From contig NZ_CP092535.1 in NCBI RefSeq assembly GCF_022437945.1, forward strand, positions 3,596,001 to 3,660,000: 64,000 bases of DNA, given 5' to 3'. Positions within the stretch are counted from its first letter, which is position 1. Every line of letters begins with the position of its first letter. A program made the translations under genes and the position numbers. Under the pieces are notes generated by a model. That model was given only the letters and a program-made list of their open reading frames with translations, did not search any database and had not been told where the DNA came from. This DNA is from Nocardioides sp. TF02-7. Lineage in GTDB: Bacteria > Actinomycetota > Actinomycetes > Propionibacteriales > Nocardioidaceae. Shown piece after piece: positions 1 through 10,370 of the stretch.

Positions 1-559
1 GTTCGCGGCCAACCAGCGGCCGGCGATCGACGTCGGCATCTCGGTGTCGCGAGTGGGCGGCGCGGCGATGACCAAGGCGATGAAGGCCGTCACCGGCTCG
101 CTGAAGGTCGACCTGGCGCAGTACCGCGCGATGGAGGCGTTCGCGATGTTCGCCTCCGACCTCGACGCGGCGTCGCGGCAGCAGCTCGACCGCGGTCAGC
201 GGCTGATGGCCCTGCTCAAGCAGCCGGCGTACTCGCCGTACCCGCTGGACGAGATGACCGTCTCGCTGTGGCTGGGCACCACCGGCCGCCTCGACCGGGT
301 GCCGGTCGGCGACGTCCTGCGGTTCGAGAGCGAGTTCCTCGACTACCTGCGGCGCTCGCACGAGGGCATCCTCGGCAGCATCCGGGAGACCACGAAGTTC
401 GAGGTCGAGGACGAGCTCGAGCGCGCCTACGACTCCTTCCTCGACCAGTTCGAGACCTCCGAGGGTGGCTCCATCAAGCCCGGGCACGAGGCCGAGGCCG
501 AGGCGCTCCCCGACGACGAGCTCGAGCAGGAGCAGATCGTCAAGCAGAAGAGGGTGTGA
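1..559 (+). CDS. atpA: F1Fo ATP synthase alpha subunit, C-terminal part
   Basis: The window opens inside this gene; the frame begins at base 2 and the last ~185 residues are present. The alpha subunit forms the non-catalytic nucleotide sites of the membrane-bound F1 sector. Visible are the SVSRVGGAAMTKAMK stretch, which carries the conserved arginine at the alpha/beta interface, then the helical C-terminal domain and a charged Glu/Lys-rich tail. The stop TGA lies 6 bases before atpG, so the two are co-transcribed. No frameshift is seen. Identity rests on the motif and on the alpha-gamma-beta-epsilon gene order. Confidence 0.97.
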   Translation, partial: FAANQRPAIDVGISVSRVGGAAMTKAMKAVTGSLKVDLAQYRAMEAFAMFASDLDAASRQQLDRGQRLMALLKQPAYSPYPLDEMTVSLWLGTTGRLDRVPVGDVLRFESEFLDYLRRSHEGILGSIRETTKFEVEDELERAYDSFLDQFETSEGGSIKPGHEAEAEALPDDELEQEQIVKQKRV

Positions 560-565
560 CCTCTC

Positions 566-1498
566 ATGGCCGTATCGCTGCGTGAGTACCGCGCGCGGAT
601 CAGGTCGACGGAGTCGATGAAGAAGATCACGCGCGCCATGGAGCTCATCGCTGCGTCCCGGATCATCAAGGCGCAGCAGCGGGCGCAGGCGGCGGCGCCG
701 TACGCCCGCGAGCTGACCCGTGCGGTGTCGGCGGTGGCGACGTTCTCCAACGTCGACCACCCGCTGACCAGCGAGGAGGAGAACCCGCGGCGGGCGGCGG
801 TGCTCGTGATCACGAGCGACCGCGGCCTCGCCGGTGCCTACTCCTCCAGCGTCCTCAAGGAGGCCGAGCGGCTCGCCGAGCGGCTCCGCGAGGAGGGCAA
901 GGAGATCGACTACTACCTCTCCGGTCGGAAGGCCGAGGCGTACTTCAAGTTCCGCCAGCGCCCGTTCGTCAGCTCGTGGACGGGGTTCTCGGACCAGCCG
1001 TCCTACGACGCGGCGGCCGAGATCGGCCGGACGCTGATCGACGCCTTCCTCCTCGACAGCGGCGAGCGCGGCGACGACGGCGTGACCGGCGTCGACGAGG
1101 TGCACGTCGTGTTCACCCGGTTCCGTTCGATGCTCGTGCAGGAGCCGACCGCCGTGCGGCTGCTCCCGCTCGAGGTCGTCGAGGGTGAGGAGGCGCCGGA
1201 GGAGTCCGAGCTGCTGCCGCTCTACGAGTTCGAGCCGTCCCCGGCGGAGGTCCTCGACAAGCTGCTCCCGCAGTACGTCCAGAGCCGGATCTTCTACTGC
1301 CTGCTGCAGGCGGCGGCCTCCGAGCTCGCCGCGCGCCAGAAGGCGATGAAGTCGGCGACGGACAACGCCGAGGAGCTCATCAAGAAGTTCACCCGGATCG
1401 CCAACCAGGCGCGCCAGGCGGGCATCACCCAGGAGATCAGCGAGATCGTCGGCGGCGTCAACGCGCTCGCCGACGCCCAGGCCAGCGCGAACGACTGA
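566..1498 (+). CDS. atpG: F1Fo ATP synthase gamma subunit
   Basis: This is the central rotor shaft of F1, coupling proton flow through Fo to ATP synthesis. The 310-residue product starts [33 protein letters not shown], matching the conserved N-terminal coiled-coil helix. The C-terminal helix has the usual [18 protein letters not shown] segment. It is slightly longer than enterobacterial gamma because of an acidic insertion around residues 165-215, a common actinobacterial feature. The ATG sits 6 bases after atpA and 37 bases lie between its stop and atpD. The frame is intact. Confidence 0.97.
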   Translation: MAVSLREYRARIRSTESMKKITRAMELIAASRIIKAQQRAQAAAPYARELTRAVSAVATFSNVDHPLTSEEENPRRAAVLVITSDRGLAGAYSSSVLKEAERLAERLREEGKEIDYYLSGRKAEAYFKFRQRPFVSSWTGFSDQPSYDAAAEIGRTLIDAFLLDSGERGDDGVTGVDEVHVVFTRFRSMLVQEPTAVRLLPLEVVEGEEAPEESELLPLYEFEPSPAEVLDKLLPQYVQSRIFYCLLQAAASELAARQKAMKSATDNAEELIKKFTRIANQARQAGITQEISEIVGGVNALADAQASAND

Positions 1499-1529
1499 CC
1501 GCACCCCCAGAACCACCACAACGGAGTAG

Positions 1530-2990
<1,461 letters not shown>

Positions 2991-2991
2991 C

Positions 2992-3409
2992 ATGGCCGGC
3001 TCCGAAGCGCTCCACGTCGAGCTGGTCGCGGCCGACCGGACCGTGTGGTCCGGCGACGCCGCGATGGTGATCGCGCGGACGACCGAGGGGGACCTCGGCG
3101 TCCTGCGCGACCACGCGCCGGCGCTGTCGCTGCTGGCGGCGGCCGTGATCGAGGTCCAGGTCGAGGGGCACCGACGACGTCGTGGTGGCGGCCGTCGACG
3201 GCGGCTTCCTCAGCGTCGCCAACAACCGGGTGTCGATCCTCTCCGAGCGCATCGAGCTCGGCGAGGAGATCCACGTCGACCGGGCCCGGGCGGAGCTCGA
3301 GGAGGCCCGCGGCCTCATCGGCGCCAACGACGAGGCGGAGAAGCGGGTGCGTCGCGCCGAGGCGCGCCTGCGTGCCGCCGAGAAGGTCTCCTCCGGCGTA
3401 GGCCACTAG
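2992..3409 (+). CDS. atpC: F1Fo ATP synthase epsilon subunit, one apparent frameshift
   Basis: This is the regulatory epsilon subunit at the foot of the rotor. The first part reads MAGSEALHVELVAADRTVWSGDA and GDLGVLRDHAPAL, the beta-sandwich domain. The frame then shifts at the GGGG run 3165-3168. Removing one G joins it to AAVDGGFLSVANNRVSILSE and the C-terminal helical hairpin RARAELEEARG. The repaired length is 138 residues, normal for the family. An essential gene in an otherwise intact operon argues for a sequencing insertion, not gene loss. Confidence 0.93.
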
Positions 3410-3418
3410 CGAGAGTCC

Positions 3419-3874
3419 ATGGCGTGGTGGGAGTGGTTGCTCGACATCGCGGGCGTCACCCTGCTCCTCGTCGTCGTCTACGGCGTCGCGCTGGTCGTAC
3501 GCCGCCGGGTCCTGGCCCGGCACGGGGGCACGTTCGAGCTCAGCCACCGGCTGCGCCCGGACGTGCCCGACCAGGGCTGGGTGCTCGGCCTCGGCCGCTA
3601 CTCCGGCGAGCGCCTCGAGTGGTTCCGGGTCTTCACGCTCGACCCGCGGCCGCGCCGGGTCTGGCTCCGTGAGGCGCTGACGTACGACGGCCGGCGCGAG
3701 CCGGTCGGCGCCGAGCAGGCCTCGCTCTACCCCGACCACCTGGTGATCCGCTGCGGCTCCCCGGACGGGCCGGTGGAGCTCGCGATGAGCCCCGCCTCGC
3801 TGACCGGCTTCCAGTCCTGGCTCGAGGCCAAGCCTCCGGGCGCCGACTGGGACCGCCGGGCGACCGGTGCCTGA
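3419..3874 (+). CDS. DUF2550 membrane-anchored protein
   Basis: This 151-residue protein has one N-terminal membrane segment (about residues 8-27, LDIAGVTLLLVVVYGVALVV) followed by RRR, then a cytosolic-type domain with GWVLGLGRYSGERLEWFRVFTLDPRPRRVW. It matches the DUF2550 proteins that lie directly after atpC in mycobacteria and relatives. Function is unknown; the position 9 bases downstream of atpC suggests co-expression with the ATP synthase. Its end overlaps the following transporter by 8 bases. Confidence 0.85.
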   Translation: MAWWEWLLDIAGVTLLLVVVYGVALVVRRRVLARHGGTFELSHRLRPDVPDQGWVLGLGRYSGERLEWFRVFTLDPRPRRVWLREALTYDGRREPVGAEQASLYPDHLVIRCGSPDGPVELAMSPASLTGFQSWLEAKPPGADWDRRATGA

Positions 3875-5063
3875 CGGCCCTCACACCGGCGCCCGCAACG
3901 CGGTCGCGGTCGTCTTCGCCCTCAACGGCCTGTCGTTCTCCTGCCTGGTCGCGCGGCTCCCGGACATCCGCTCGGGCCTCGACCTCTCCAACGGAGGCCT
4001 CGGCCTCCTGCTGCTGCTGATCACCGTCGGCTCCCTCGTGGCCCTGTCCGCGAGCGGTCGCCTGGTGGGCCGGTTCGGCGCCACCGCGGTCGTCCGCGCC
4101 GGCTGCGTCGCGGTGGTCGTCGGCTTCGTGCTGTCCGCGGCCGGCGTCGCGCTGTCGTCGTCGGTGCCGGTGACCGCGGCCGGGTTCCTCGTCTACGGCC
4201 TCGGCATCGGCGGCTGGGACGTCGCGATGAACGTCGAGGCCGCGGAGGTGGAGCGGGCGCTGGGTCGCACGATCATGCCCCGGTTCCACGCCGGGTGGTC
4301 GCTGGGCACGTTCGGCGGCGCCGGGGTCGGCGTCGTGCTCACCCGGCTCGACGTCCCGGTGGCGCCCCACCTCGTCGTCGGCGCTCTCGTCTCCGGCGGG
4401 GTCGCAGCCCGTGCGGCCGGCCGGTTCCTGGCGACCTCCGCGGCGGCGGCCGCGCCCGCCGGCCCCGGGCCGGAAGAGGGGCGGCGTACGCGCTCCCCGT
4501 GGACCGAGCCGCGCACGCTCGCGATCGGCGTGATGGTGATGTGCTTCGCGCTGGTCGAGGGCGCGGCCAACGACTGGCTCACCCTCGCCCTCATCGACGG
4601 CTACGACGTCCCCCACTGGGCGGGCGTGGCCGGGTTCGCGCTGTTCGTGTCGGCGATGACCACGGGCAGGCTGACCGGCCCGGCGGCGCTCGACCGCTTC
4701 GGCCGGGCGCCCGTGCTCGGCCTGTCCGCGCTGGTCTCCGCCGTGGGGGTGCTGCTCGTGGTGTGGGGCGGCAGCTGGCCGCTCGTGGCGCTCGGCATCC
4801 TGCTGTGGGGGACCGGCGCGGCCCTCGGGTTCCCGGTCGGCATGAGCGCCGCCGCCGACGACCCGGTGGGCGCCGCCCGGCGGGTCGGCGTGGTCGCCAC
4901 CATCGCCTACGGCGCCTTCCTCGGCGGTCCGCCGCTGCTCGGCGCGCTCGCCGACCGGGTCGGCACCCTGGAGTCGCTGCTGGCGGCCGCCGGGGTGATG
5001 GTGGTCGCGATGTTGACGGTCGGCGCCGCGCGGGAGCGGTCCGCGACGACCGCGAGCGACTGA
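3867..5063 (+). CDS. MFS transporter
   Basis: This is a 398-residue integral membrane protein of the major facilitator type with about 12 hydrophobic segments and a typical Gly/Ala-rich pattern, for example VYGLGIGGWDVAMNVEAAEVERALGR. That stretch resembles sugar/efflux MFS proteins of the fucose-permease-like group. The start is a GTG inside the end of the DUF2550 gene (8-base overlap), implying translational coupling. Substrate cannot be inferred. It converges on the helicase gene with only 3 bases between the stops, so no separate terminator is visible. Confidence 0.85.
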   Translation: MPDGPHTGARNAVAVVFALNGLSFSCLVARLPDIRSGLDLSNGGLGLLLLLITVGSLVALSASGRLVGRFGATAVVRAGCVAVVVGFVLSAAGVALSSSVPVTAAGFLVYGLGIGGWDVAMNVEAAEVERALGRTIMPRFHAGWSLGTFGGAGVGVVLTRLDVPVAPHLVVGALVSGGVAARAAGRFLATSAAAAAPAGPGPEEGRRTRSPWTEPRTLAIGVMVMCFALVEGAANDWLTLALIDGYDVPHWAGVAGFALFVSAMTTGRLTGPAALDRFGRAPVLGLSALVSAVGVLLVVWGGSWPLVALGILLWGTGAALGFPVGMSAAADDPVGAARRVGVVATIAYGAFLGGPPLLGALADRVGTLESLLAAAGVMVVAMLTVGAARERSATTASD

Positions 5064-5066
5064 GGC

Positions 5067-8000
5067 CTACTCCTCGAACAGGCCGCGGATGTCGTCGGCG
5101 CCGATGGCGGTGCTCATCGCGCCGCCGCCGTCGACCACCCGGGCGAACAGCTCGGCCTTGCGGCCCTTGAGCTCCATCACCTTCTCCTCGATCGTGTCGG
5201 TCGCGACCAGCCGGTAGACGTTGACGTGCTGGGTCTGGCCGATCCGGTGGGCGCGGTCGACGGCCTGCGCCTCGGCGGCGGGGTTCCACCACGGGTCGAG
5301 GACGAAGACGTAGTCGGCCTCGGTGAGGGTCAGGCCGACGCCGCCGGCCTTCAGCGAGATGAGGAACACCGGCGCCGCGCCGGAGCGGAACTGCTCGATC
5401 ACCGTCGCCCGGTCGCGGGTGGCACCGTCGAGGTAGAGCGCGCCGATGTCCTCCCGGGCCAGCCGGTCGCGCACCCGGCCGAGGAACGACGTGAACTGGC
5501 TGAACACCAGCGCCTGGTGGCCCTCCGCGGCGATCTCGGCGAGGTGCTCGACGAGCAGGTCGAGCTTGGCGGAGCCGACGCGGTCGTGGGCCGGGTCGAC
5601 CAGGGCCGGGTCGAGGGCGAGCTGGCGCAGGCGGGTCAGCGCGCTGAAGATCGCGACCCGGTTGCGGTCGAAGTCCTCGACCAGGCCGAGGATCTCCTGC
5701 CGGGCCTTGGCGAGGTGGGTGTCGTAGATGCGGCGGTGCCGTGCCCCGAGCGCGACGTCGAGCACCTGCTCCTGCTTGGGCGGCAGGTCGGCCGCGACCA
5801 GCTCCTTGGTCCGCCGCAGGACGAACGGACGGATCCTCGCCCGGAACCGCGCCAGCGCCTGCTCGTCGGCCCCGCGCTCGACCGGTCGCACCACCCGCTC
5901 GGTGAACTGGCGCGGCCACGGGTAGAGGCCGGGCACGGTGATCGACAGCAGCGCCCACAGCTCCATGAGCCGGTTCTCGAACGGCGTGCCGGTCACGGCC
6001 AGCTTGAACGGGGCGGCGACCGAGCGCGCCGCGGCGTACGTCTTGCTCTGGTGGTTCTTGACCTGCTGCGCCTCGTCGAGCACCAGCCCGGCCCAGCGGA
6101 CCGAGGGCGTAGTCGGCCTGTGCCAGCCGGAGGAGGGTGTACGTCGTCACGACGAGGTCGCTGGTCGCCGCGAGCGCCGCGACGTCGTCGGAGCGGCGGG
6201 TGGCGACGCCGACCCGCAGGCCCGGCGCGTGGCGCGCCGCCTCGCTCGCCCACGCCGTGACGACGCTGGTCGGCGCGACCACGAGGAACGGGCCGTCGTC
6301 GGGGCGCTCGACCCGCGCCCGCGCGACGAGCGCGAGCACCTGGAGGGTCTTGCCGAGGCCCATGTCGTCGGCCAGGATCCCGCCGAGCCCGTGCTCCCAC
6401 AGGAACGAGAGCCACCAGAACCCTTCGCGCTGGTAGGTCCGCAGGTCGGTCGCCAGGCCCACCGGCTCCGGGCGGGGGATGACGGTGAGGTCGCGCAGCG
6501 CCTGCGCGCGGCGGACCCAGTCGGCCGCCTGGGCGTCGACGATGCCCGTCTCGGCGAGCTGGGCCCACAGGCCGAGGTCGTGCTTGCCGACCCCGATCCG
6601 GTCGCCCTCGCGCTCGCGCAGCTCGGCCGCCGCGGCGACCACCTCCCGCAGGCGGTCGAACTCGGGGCGGTCGGTCGTGATGTAGCGCCCGCTGGGGAGG
6701 ACGAGGAACTCGTGGCCGAGGGTCAGTGCCGCCAGTACGTCGGGGAGCGGCACCCGCTCGCCGTCGACGGAGACGGCGACCTCGAGGTCGAGCCAGTCGG
6801 TCGGACCGTCGGCGGCCTCGCCGTCCACGAGCTCGAAGCTGATCTCGGGGGCCTCGTCGACCTCGCGGAAGTCGGGGCGCTCGACCTCGACCACCTCGAC
6901 GCCGGCGAGCCCGCGGAGGTGGGGCAGGTCGTGGATCGCCAGGGTGAGCGCATCGCCGCCGTGGACGGCGTCGACGCCGAGCAGGTGCGGCGGCACCGTC
7001 GCCCGGATGTCGGCCTCCTTGGCGCGGTCGCGCACCCCTCCCAACCGGTCGCGGCTGTCGAGCGGGCAGCCGCGGGTGTCGTCGTAGCGCCACTGCCAGT
7101 CGAGCTCGGCCGACGTCGAGGCGTGCCAGCCCACCGTGACGACCAGCGTCGGCTCCAAGGGGGCCGGCAGCTCGACCGAGCCGTCGGGGGAGCGGACGGT
7201 CAGGTGCCGGACGAGCCCGGTGAGCCGGTCGCGGAAGGTCTCGAGCTCGCCGGCGGGCACCTCCAGCGCCTCGCCCTCGACCATCGAGCGGACGCCCGGT
7301 GGCACCCTGCGCCGCAGCTCGGCGAGCTCGAGGTGCCCGTCGGCGTCGAGCAGGCCGACCATGGTGGGGTCGTGGCCGGGGAGCAGCAGCTCGCCACGCC
7401 AGAGCGCGCCGTCGACGTCGACACCCAGCTCGAGCCGGGCGGTCCCTCCCACCCGGGTGAGGTCGGCGGCGAGCCCGACCGGCTCGTCCCGGAGGGTGAC
7501 CGACCGCAGCGGCGCGACCGGGTGCAGCTCCACACCGGCGGCGACGGCGGCGCGCAGCAGCCGCGGCAGCTGGGCGCCGAACTGGTCGAGCGACGGTGCG
7601 GTGCCGGCGGGCTGGTAGCCGAGCGAGCGGTGCGCCTGCCAGGCGGCATGCAGAGCTCCGAGCGCGTCGGCCTGCTCGGGCACCAGCGCCCCGCCGAGCA
7701 CCAGGTGGCCGACGTCGGGCCAGTCGGCGCCGGTGCGGATCCAGTTCTGCCGGGCTCCCGGCCGCAACGGCCGCAGCCGCAGCACCGGGGCATCCTCGGT
7801 GTAGCGGTAGATCCGCCGCTGGTCGAGGGAGAGCTGGAGGGCGATCGGCACCGCCTCCGCTCGGAACGTCGTCGTGCGGGCCAGCTCGTCGACGAGCGAG
7901 CCGAGGCGCCGCTCCCACGCCGGGGTGCGGTCGCCACCGACGTGGCCCTTGCGCATCGTGAGCGCCACCGCCGCGCCGTGCTTGCACATGTTGCGCACCG

Positions 8001-8310
8001 GGCAGGTGCAGAGGCTGAAGATCCATCCCGACGTCGACGTGCGGCTCCGCCCGCTGGGCCGGCCGACCTCGCAGTGCAGCTGCACGTGGTAGGGCGAGAG
8101 CGCCGAGCCGCGGACGTCGGCGGTCGCGGTCACCGACCCGGAGCTCAGCTGGTGCAGGTGGGGCGGGCCGTCGAGGCGGTCGACGTAGCTGCGGGCGCGG
8201 GCGAGGGTCTCGGGAGCGAAGTGCTCCTCGAGGAACTCGTCGGTGAGCGAGGCCAGGACGTCCACGGTGCGACCATCGTGGCACGCGGTGCGGACAGCGC
8301 ACGAAGCCAT
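5067..8310 (-). CDS. SWIM zinc-finger SNF2-family helicase, one apparent frameshift
   Basis: This is a large SNF2/Swi2 ATPase, about 1080 residues after repair. An N-terminal SWIM zinc finger reads CTCPVRNMCKH (CxC...CxH). The helicase core has LADDMGLGKTLQVLAL (Walker A), then DEAQQ (motif II), VTGTPFENRLMELW, QALVFSQFTSFL and AHRIGQTQ (motif VI). The frame changes near 6095-6110, just before DEAQQ, where the total length implies one extra base. Such proteins are predicted DNA translocases linked to repair or chromosome maintenance, but the partner is unknown. The start could be ATG at 8310 or GTG at 8265. It stands alone on the minus strand. Confidence 0.88.
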
Positions 8311-8351
8311 CCACAGAGGCTGCCGCGGCGGGGGCTGGAAGACTGGGCGCC

Positions 8352-8693
8352 ATGGCGGGACGGGTCGTGATCACCTACTGCGTCCGGTGCCGGTGGCTGC
8401 TGCGCGCGCAGTGGTACGCCGCCGAGCTGCTGCAGACCTTCGAGGACGAGCTCGACGAGGTGGCGCTGCGCCCGGCCCCGCGCGACGCCGACGCCGGCGT
8501 GTTCCGGGTCGAGGTCGAGGGCGTCTCCTCCGGGACCGCTCCGACGGGGTCGGGGCGCGTGACGGTGTGGAACCGCAAGCGCGACGGCGGCTTCCCGGAG
8601 GTGGCCGACCTCAAGCGCCGGGTGCGCGACCTGGTCGCTCCCGGCAGGGAGCTGGGCCACACGGAGCGAACGGCCGACCGGGCCGGCTCCTGA
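8352..8693 (+). CDS. SelT/SelW/SelH (Rdx)-family thioredoxin-like protein
   Basis: This small 113-residue protein begins MAGRVVITYCVRCRWLLRAQWYAAELLQTF. The CxxC at residues 10-13 sits where selenoprotein W has its Cys-x-x-Sec redox site, so this is the all-cysteine form. The middle has GVFRVEV and the end WNRKRDGGFPEVADLKRRVRD, the family's C-terminal signature. It is predicted to be a cytosolic thiol redox protein. It is monocistronic, divergent from the helicase, and meets the FAD oxidase end to end. Confidence 0.85.
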   Translation: MAGRVVITYCVRCRWLLRAQWYAAELLQTFEDELDEVALRPAPRDADAGVFRVEVEGVSSGTAPTGSGRVTVWNRKRDGGFPEVADLKRRVRDLVAPGRELGHTERTADRAGS

Positions 8694-8700
8694 GGAGCGG

Positions 8701-8714
8701 CCCGGCCGGCCGGG
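8701..8714. terminator. Short GC palindrome between convergent genes
   Basis: CCCGGCCGGCCGGG is a perfect 14-base palindrome just after the SelW-like gene and before the convergent oxidase. It could act as a small bidirectional terminator, but it lacks a U tract and such palindromes arise easily at this GC content. Confidence 0.3.
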
Positions 8715-8763
8715 TGGGGGTGCCGGGGAGAGGGTCAGCGGACGTTCCCGATCGCGTTGCGCG

Positions 8764-10197
8764 TCACGTCGTCGGCCCTCCGTCCTCGTAGAGCCGCGGG
8801 ACGCGGTGGTTGGCGACGAAGAGGCCGTGCGGGTCGACCGCCGACCGGACGCCGACGAGCTGGCGCCAGGCCTCGGGGCGGTACGCCGTGCGCGTGTCGA
8901 CGGGGTTCTCGGCGAAGTTGAGGTACTGCCGTCCCGACGAGCACGTCGCGAGCGCCCCGCTGACCGCTGCCGCGGCGCGGTGTCCCTCCGCGGCCATCTC
9001 CGGCGTGAGCGCCATCGCGCCGCCGAACCACAGGAACCGGCCCTCGAGGTGCGACAGCACGCCGCCGCCGTCGTGCGGCCGTCCGAGGGCACCGCCGAGC
9101 TGGCGCAGCTCGGCGATGGCGAGCGGCGTGTCGGCGCCGGGACCGACCTGCGCCAGGAACGCGTCGATCGCCGCGTCGGGGAGGGCGTCGAGCACTCGCG
9201 AGTCCGAGGTGACGGGCGCGCCGCCCTCGGGGTCCATGTGCAGCCGCACGAGCGACGCCGCCGGGACGGTCGCGAAGGTGTCGATCTCCGGCCGCAGCGC
9301 CCGCAGGTCGGCGAGCAGCTCGCTGCCGCGCTCGGCGCTGCCGAGCACGGCGCCGTCGACGACGACGACCGCCCGACCGCGGAGGAAGTCCGGCAGGTCG
9401 GGGAGGTCCGGGAGCCGCATGACGCGGAAGGCGGTGGTGATCTCGTCGGGTGCGTCCGGCGCCCAGGCCGCCCAGGTGCGCAGCACCGGCTCGGCCTGGG
9501 CGGCGTCCCACAGCAGGAACCCCGCGTAGGCCGTGGGGATGTCGAAGGAGCGGAGCTCGAGCGCGGTGACCACGCCGAAGTTGCCGCCCCCACCCCGGAG
9601 CGCCCAGAACAGCTCGGCGTTGTGGTCGGCGTCCGCGCGCACCAGCGTGCCGTCGGCGACGACCAGCTCCACGGCGGTGAGGCTGTTGGTCGCCAGCCCG
9701 AGCTTGCGGGCGTACCAGCCGATGCCGCCGCCGAGGGAGTAGCCGGCGACACCGACGTCGGGGAGGAGCCGTGCAGGACCGCGCGCCCGTCGGCGGCGGC
9801 GGCCGTGACGGCGGCCTCCCAGAGGGCACCGCCCTCGACGCGGACGATGCCGCGGCCGGGGTCGGCGACCGCCAGGTCGAGGTCCGACGTACGCACGACG
9901 ACGACGTCGTCGAGCCCCCTGGGCGGCGAGCGGGCCGGCGTTGTGGCCGGTCGACTGGGCCGCCACGCGGAGACCGTTCTCCGCGGCCACGCGGACGACG
10001 GTCGCGACCTCGGCCGCCGAGCGCGGCACGGCGACCGCGGCCGGGCGCTGGTCGACGGCGAAGTTCCAGGGAACCCGCACCTCGTCGTACCGCTCGTCGC
10101 CCGGCAGGACGACGCGGTCGCCGAGCAGGCCGCGCAGGGCGTGGCCCACGGTGACGAGGTCGGGCGGGGTGCTGACGGTGTCGGTCTCGATGGTCAT
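8764..10197 (-). CDS. FAD-linked oxidase, berberine-bridge (BBE)-like, two compensating frameshifts
   Basis: This is an FAD-binding PCMH-type oxidoreductase, about 477 residues. The FAD domain contains STGHNAGPLA, whose His matches the usual covalent FAD site, then DVGVAGYSLGGGIGW and LRGGGGNFGVV. The C-terminal BBE-type end reads YLNFAENP...VDPHGLFVANHRVPR. The Cys of bicovalent enzymes is replaced (VAGYSLGGG), so a single flavin link is expected. Two run-length errors cancel: C5 at 9915-9919 (one extra) and G4 at 9760-9763 (one missing). The gene is divergent from the BTAD regulator, which probably controls it. Substrate unknown. Confidence 0.87.
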   Translation of the reverse strand: MTIETDTVSTPPDLVTVGHALRGLLGDRVVLPGDERYDEVRVPWNFAVDQRPAAVAVPRSAAEVATVVRVAAENGLRVAAQSTGHNAGPLAAQGARRRRRRAYVGPRPGGRRPRPRHRPRRGRCPLGGRRHGRRRRRARGPARLLPDVGVAGYSLGGGIGWYARKLGLATNSLTAVELVVADGTLVRADADHNAELFWALRGGGGNFGVVTALELRSFDIPTAYAGFLLWDAAQAEPVLRTWAAWAPDAPDEITTAFRVMRLPDLPDLPDFLRGRAVVVVDGAVLGSAERGSELLADLRALRPEIDTFATVPAASLVRLHMDPEGGAPVTSDSRVLDALPDAAIDAFLAQVGPGADTPLAIAELRQLGGALGRPHDGGGVLSHLEGRFLWFGGAMALTPEMAAEGHRAAAAVSGALATCSSGRQYLNFAENPVDTRTAYRPEAWRQLVGVRSAVDPHGLFVANHRVPRLYEDGGPTT

Positions 10198-10257
10198 GGG
10201 TGCTCCTCGGTGCTGCTCAGGGCGTCTGTCGTGATGCCGAGGACGGTGCCGGCGACC

Positions 10258-10286
10258 GCTTGGGAGCGACTTGGGGTCGACTTGGG
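10258..10286. promoter_or_regulatory. Three 11-bp-phased direct repeats (candidate SARP/BTAD operator)
   Basis: GCTTGGG, ACTTGGG and ACTTGGG start at 10258, 10269 and 10280, so heptamers recur exactly every 11 bases. SARP-type regulators with an OmpR-like winged helix and BTAD domain are known to bind heptameric direct repeats with this 11-bp phase. The site lies in the 173-bp gap between the FAD oxidase and the divergent BTAD regulator, so it may control both genes. Confidence 0.55.
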
Positions 10287-10370
10287 GCCGCCGCCCGAGC
10301 CCGCCGGTCGGCGTCGACCACCTCGTGGAAATCCCGTGCTGACCTGCGCGGACGTCCCTATGCTGCGGGC

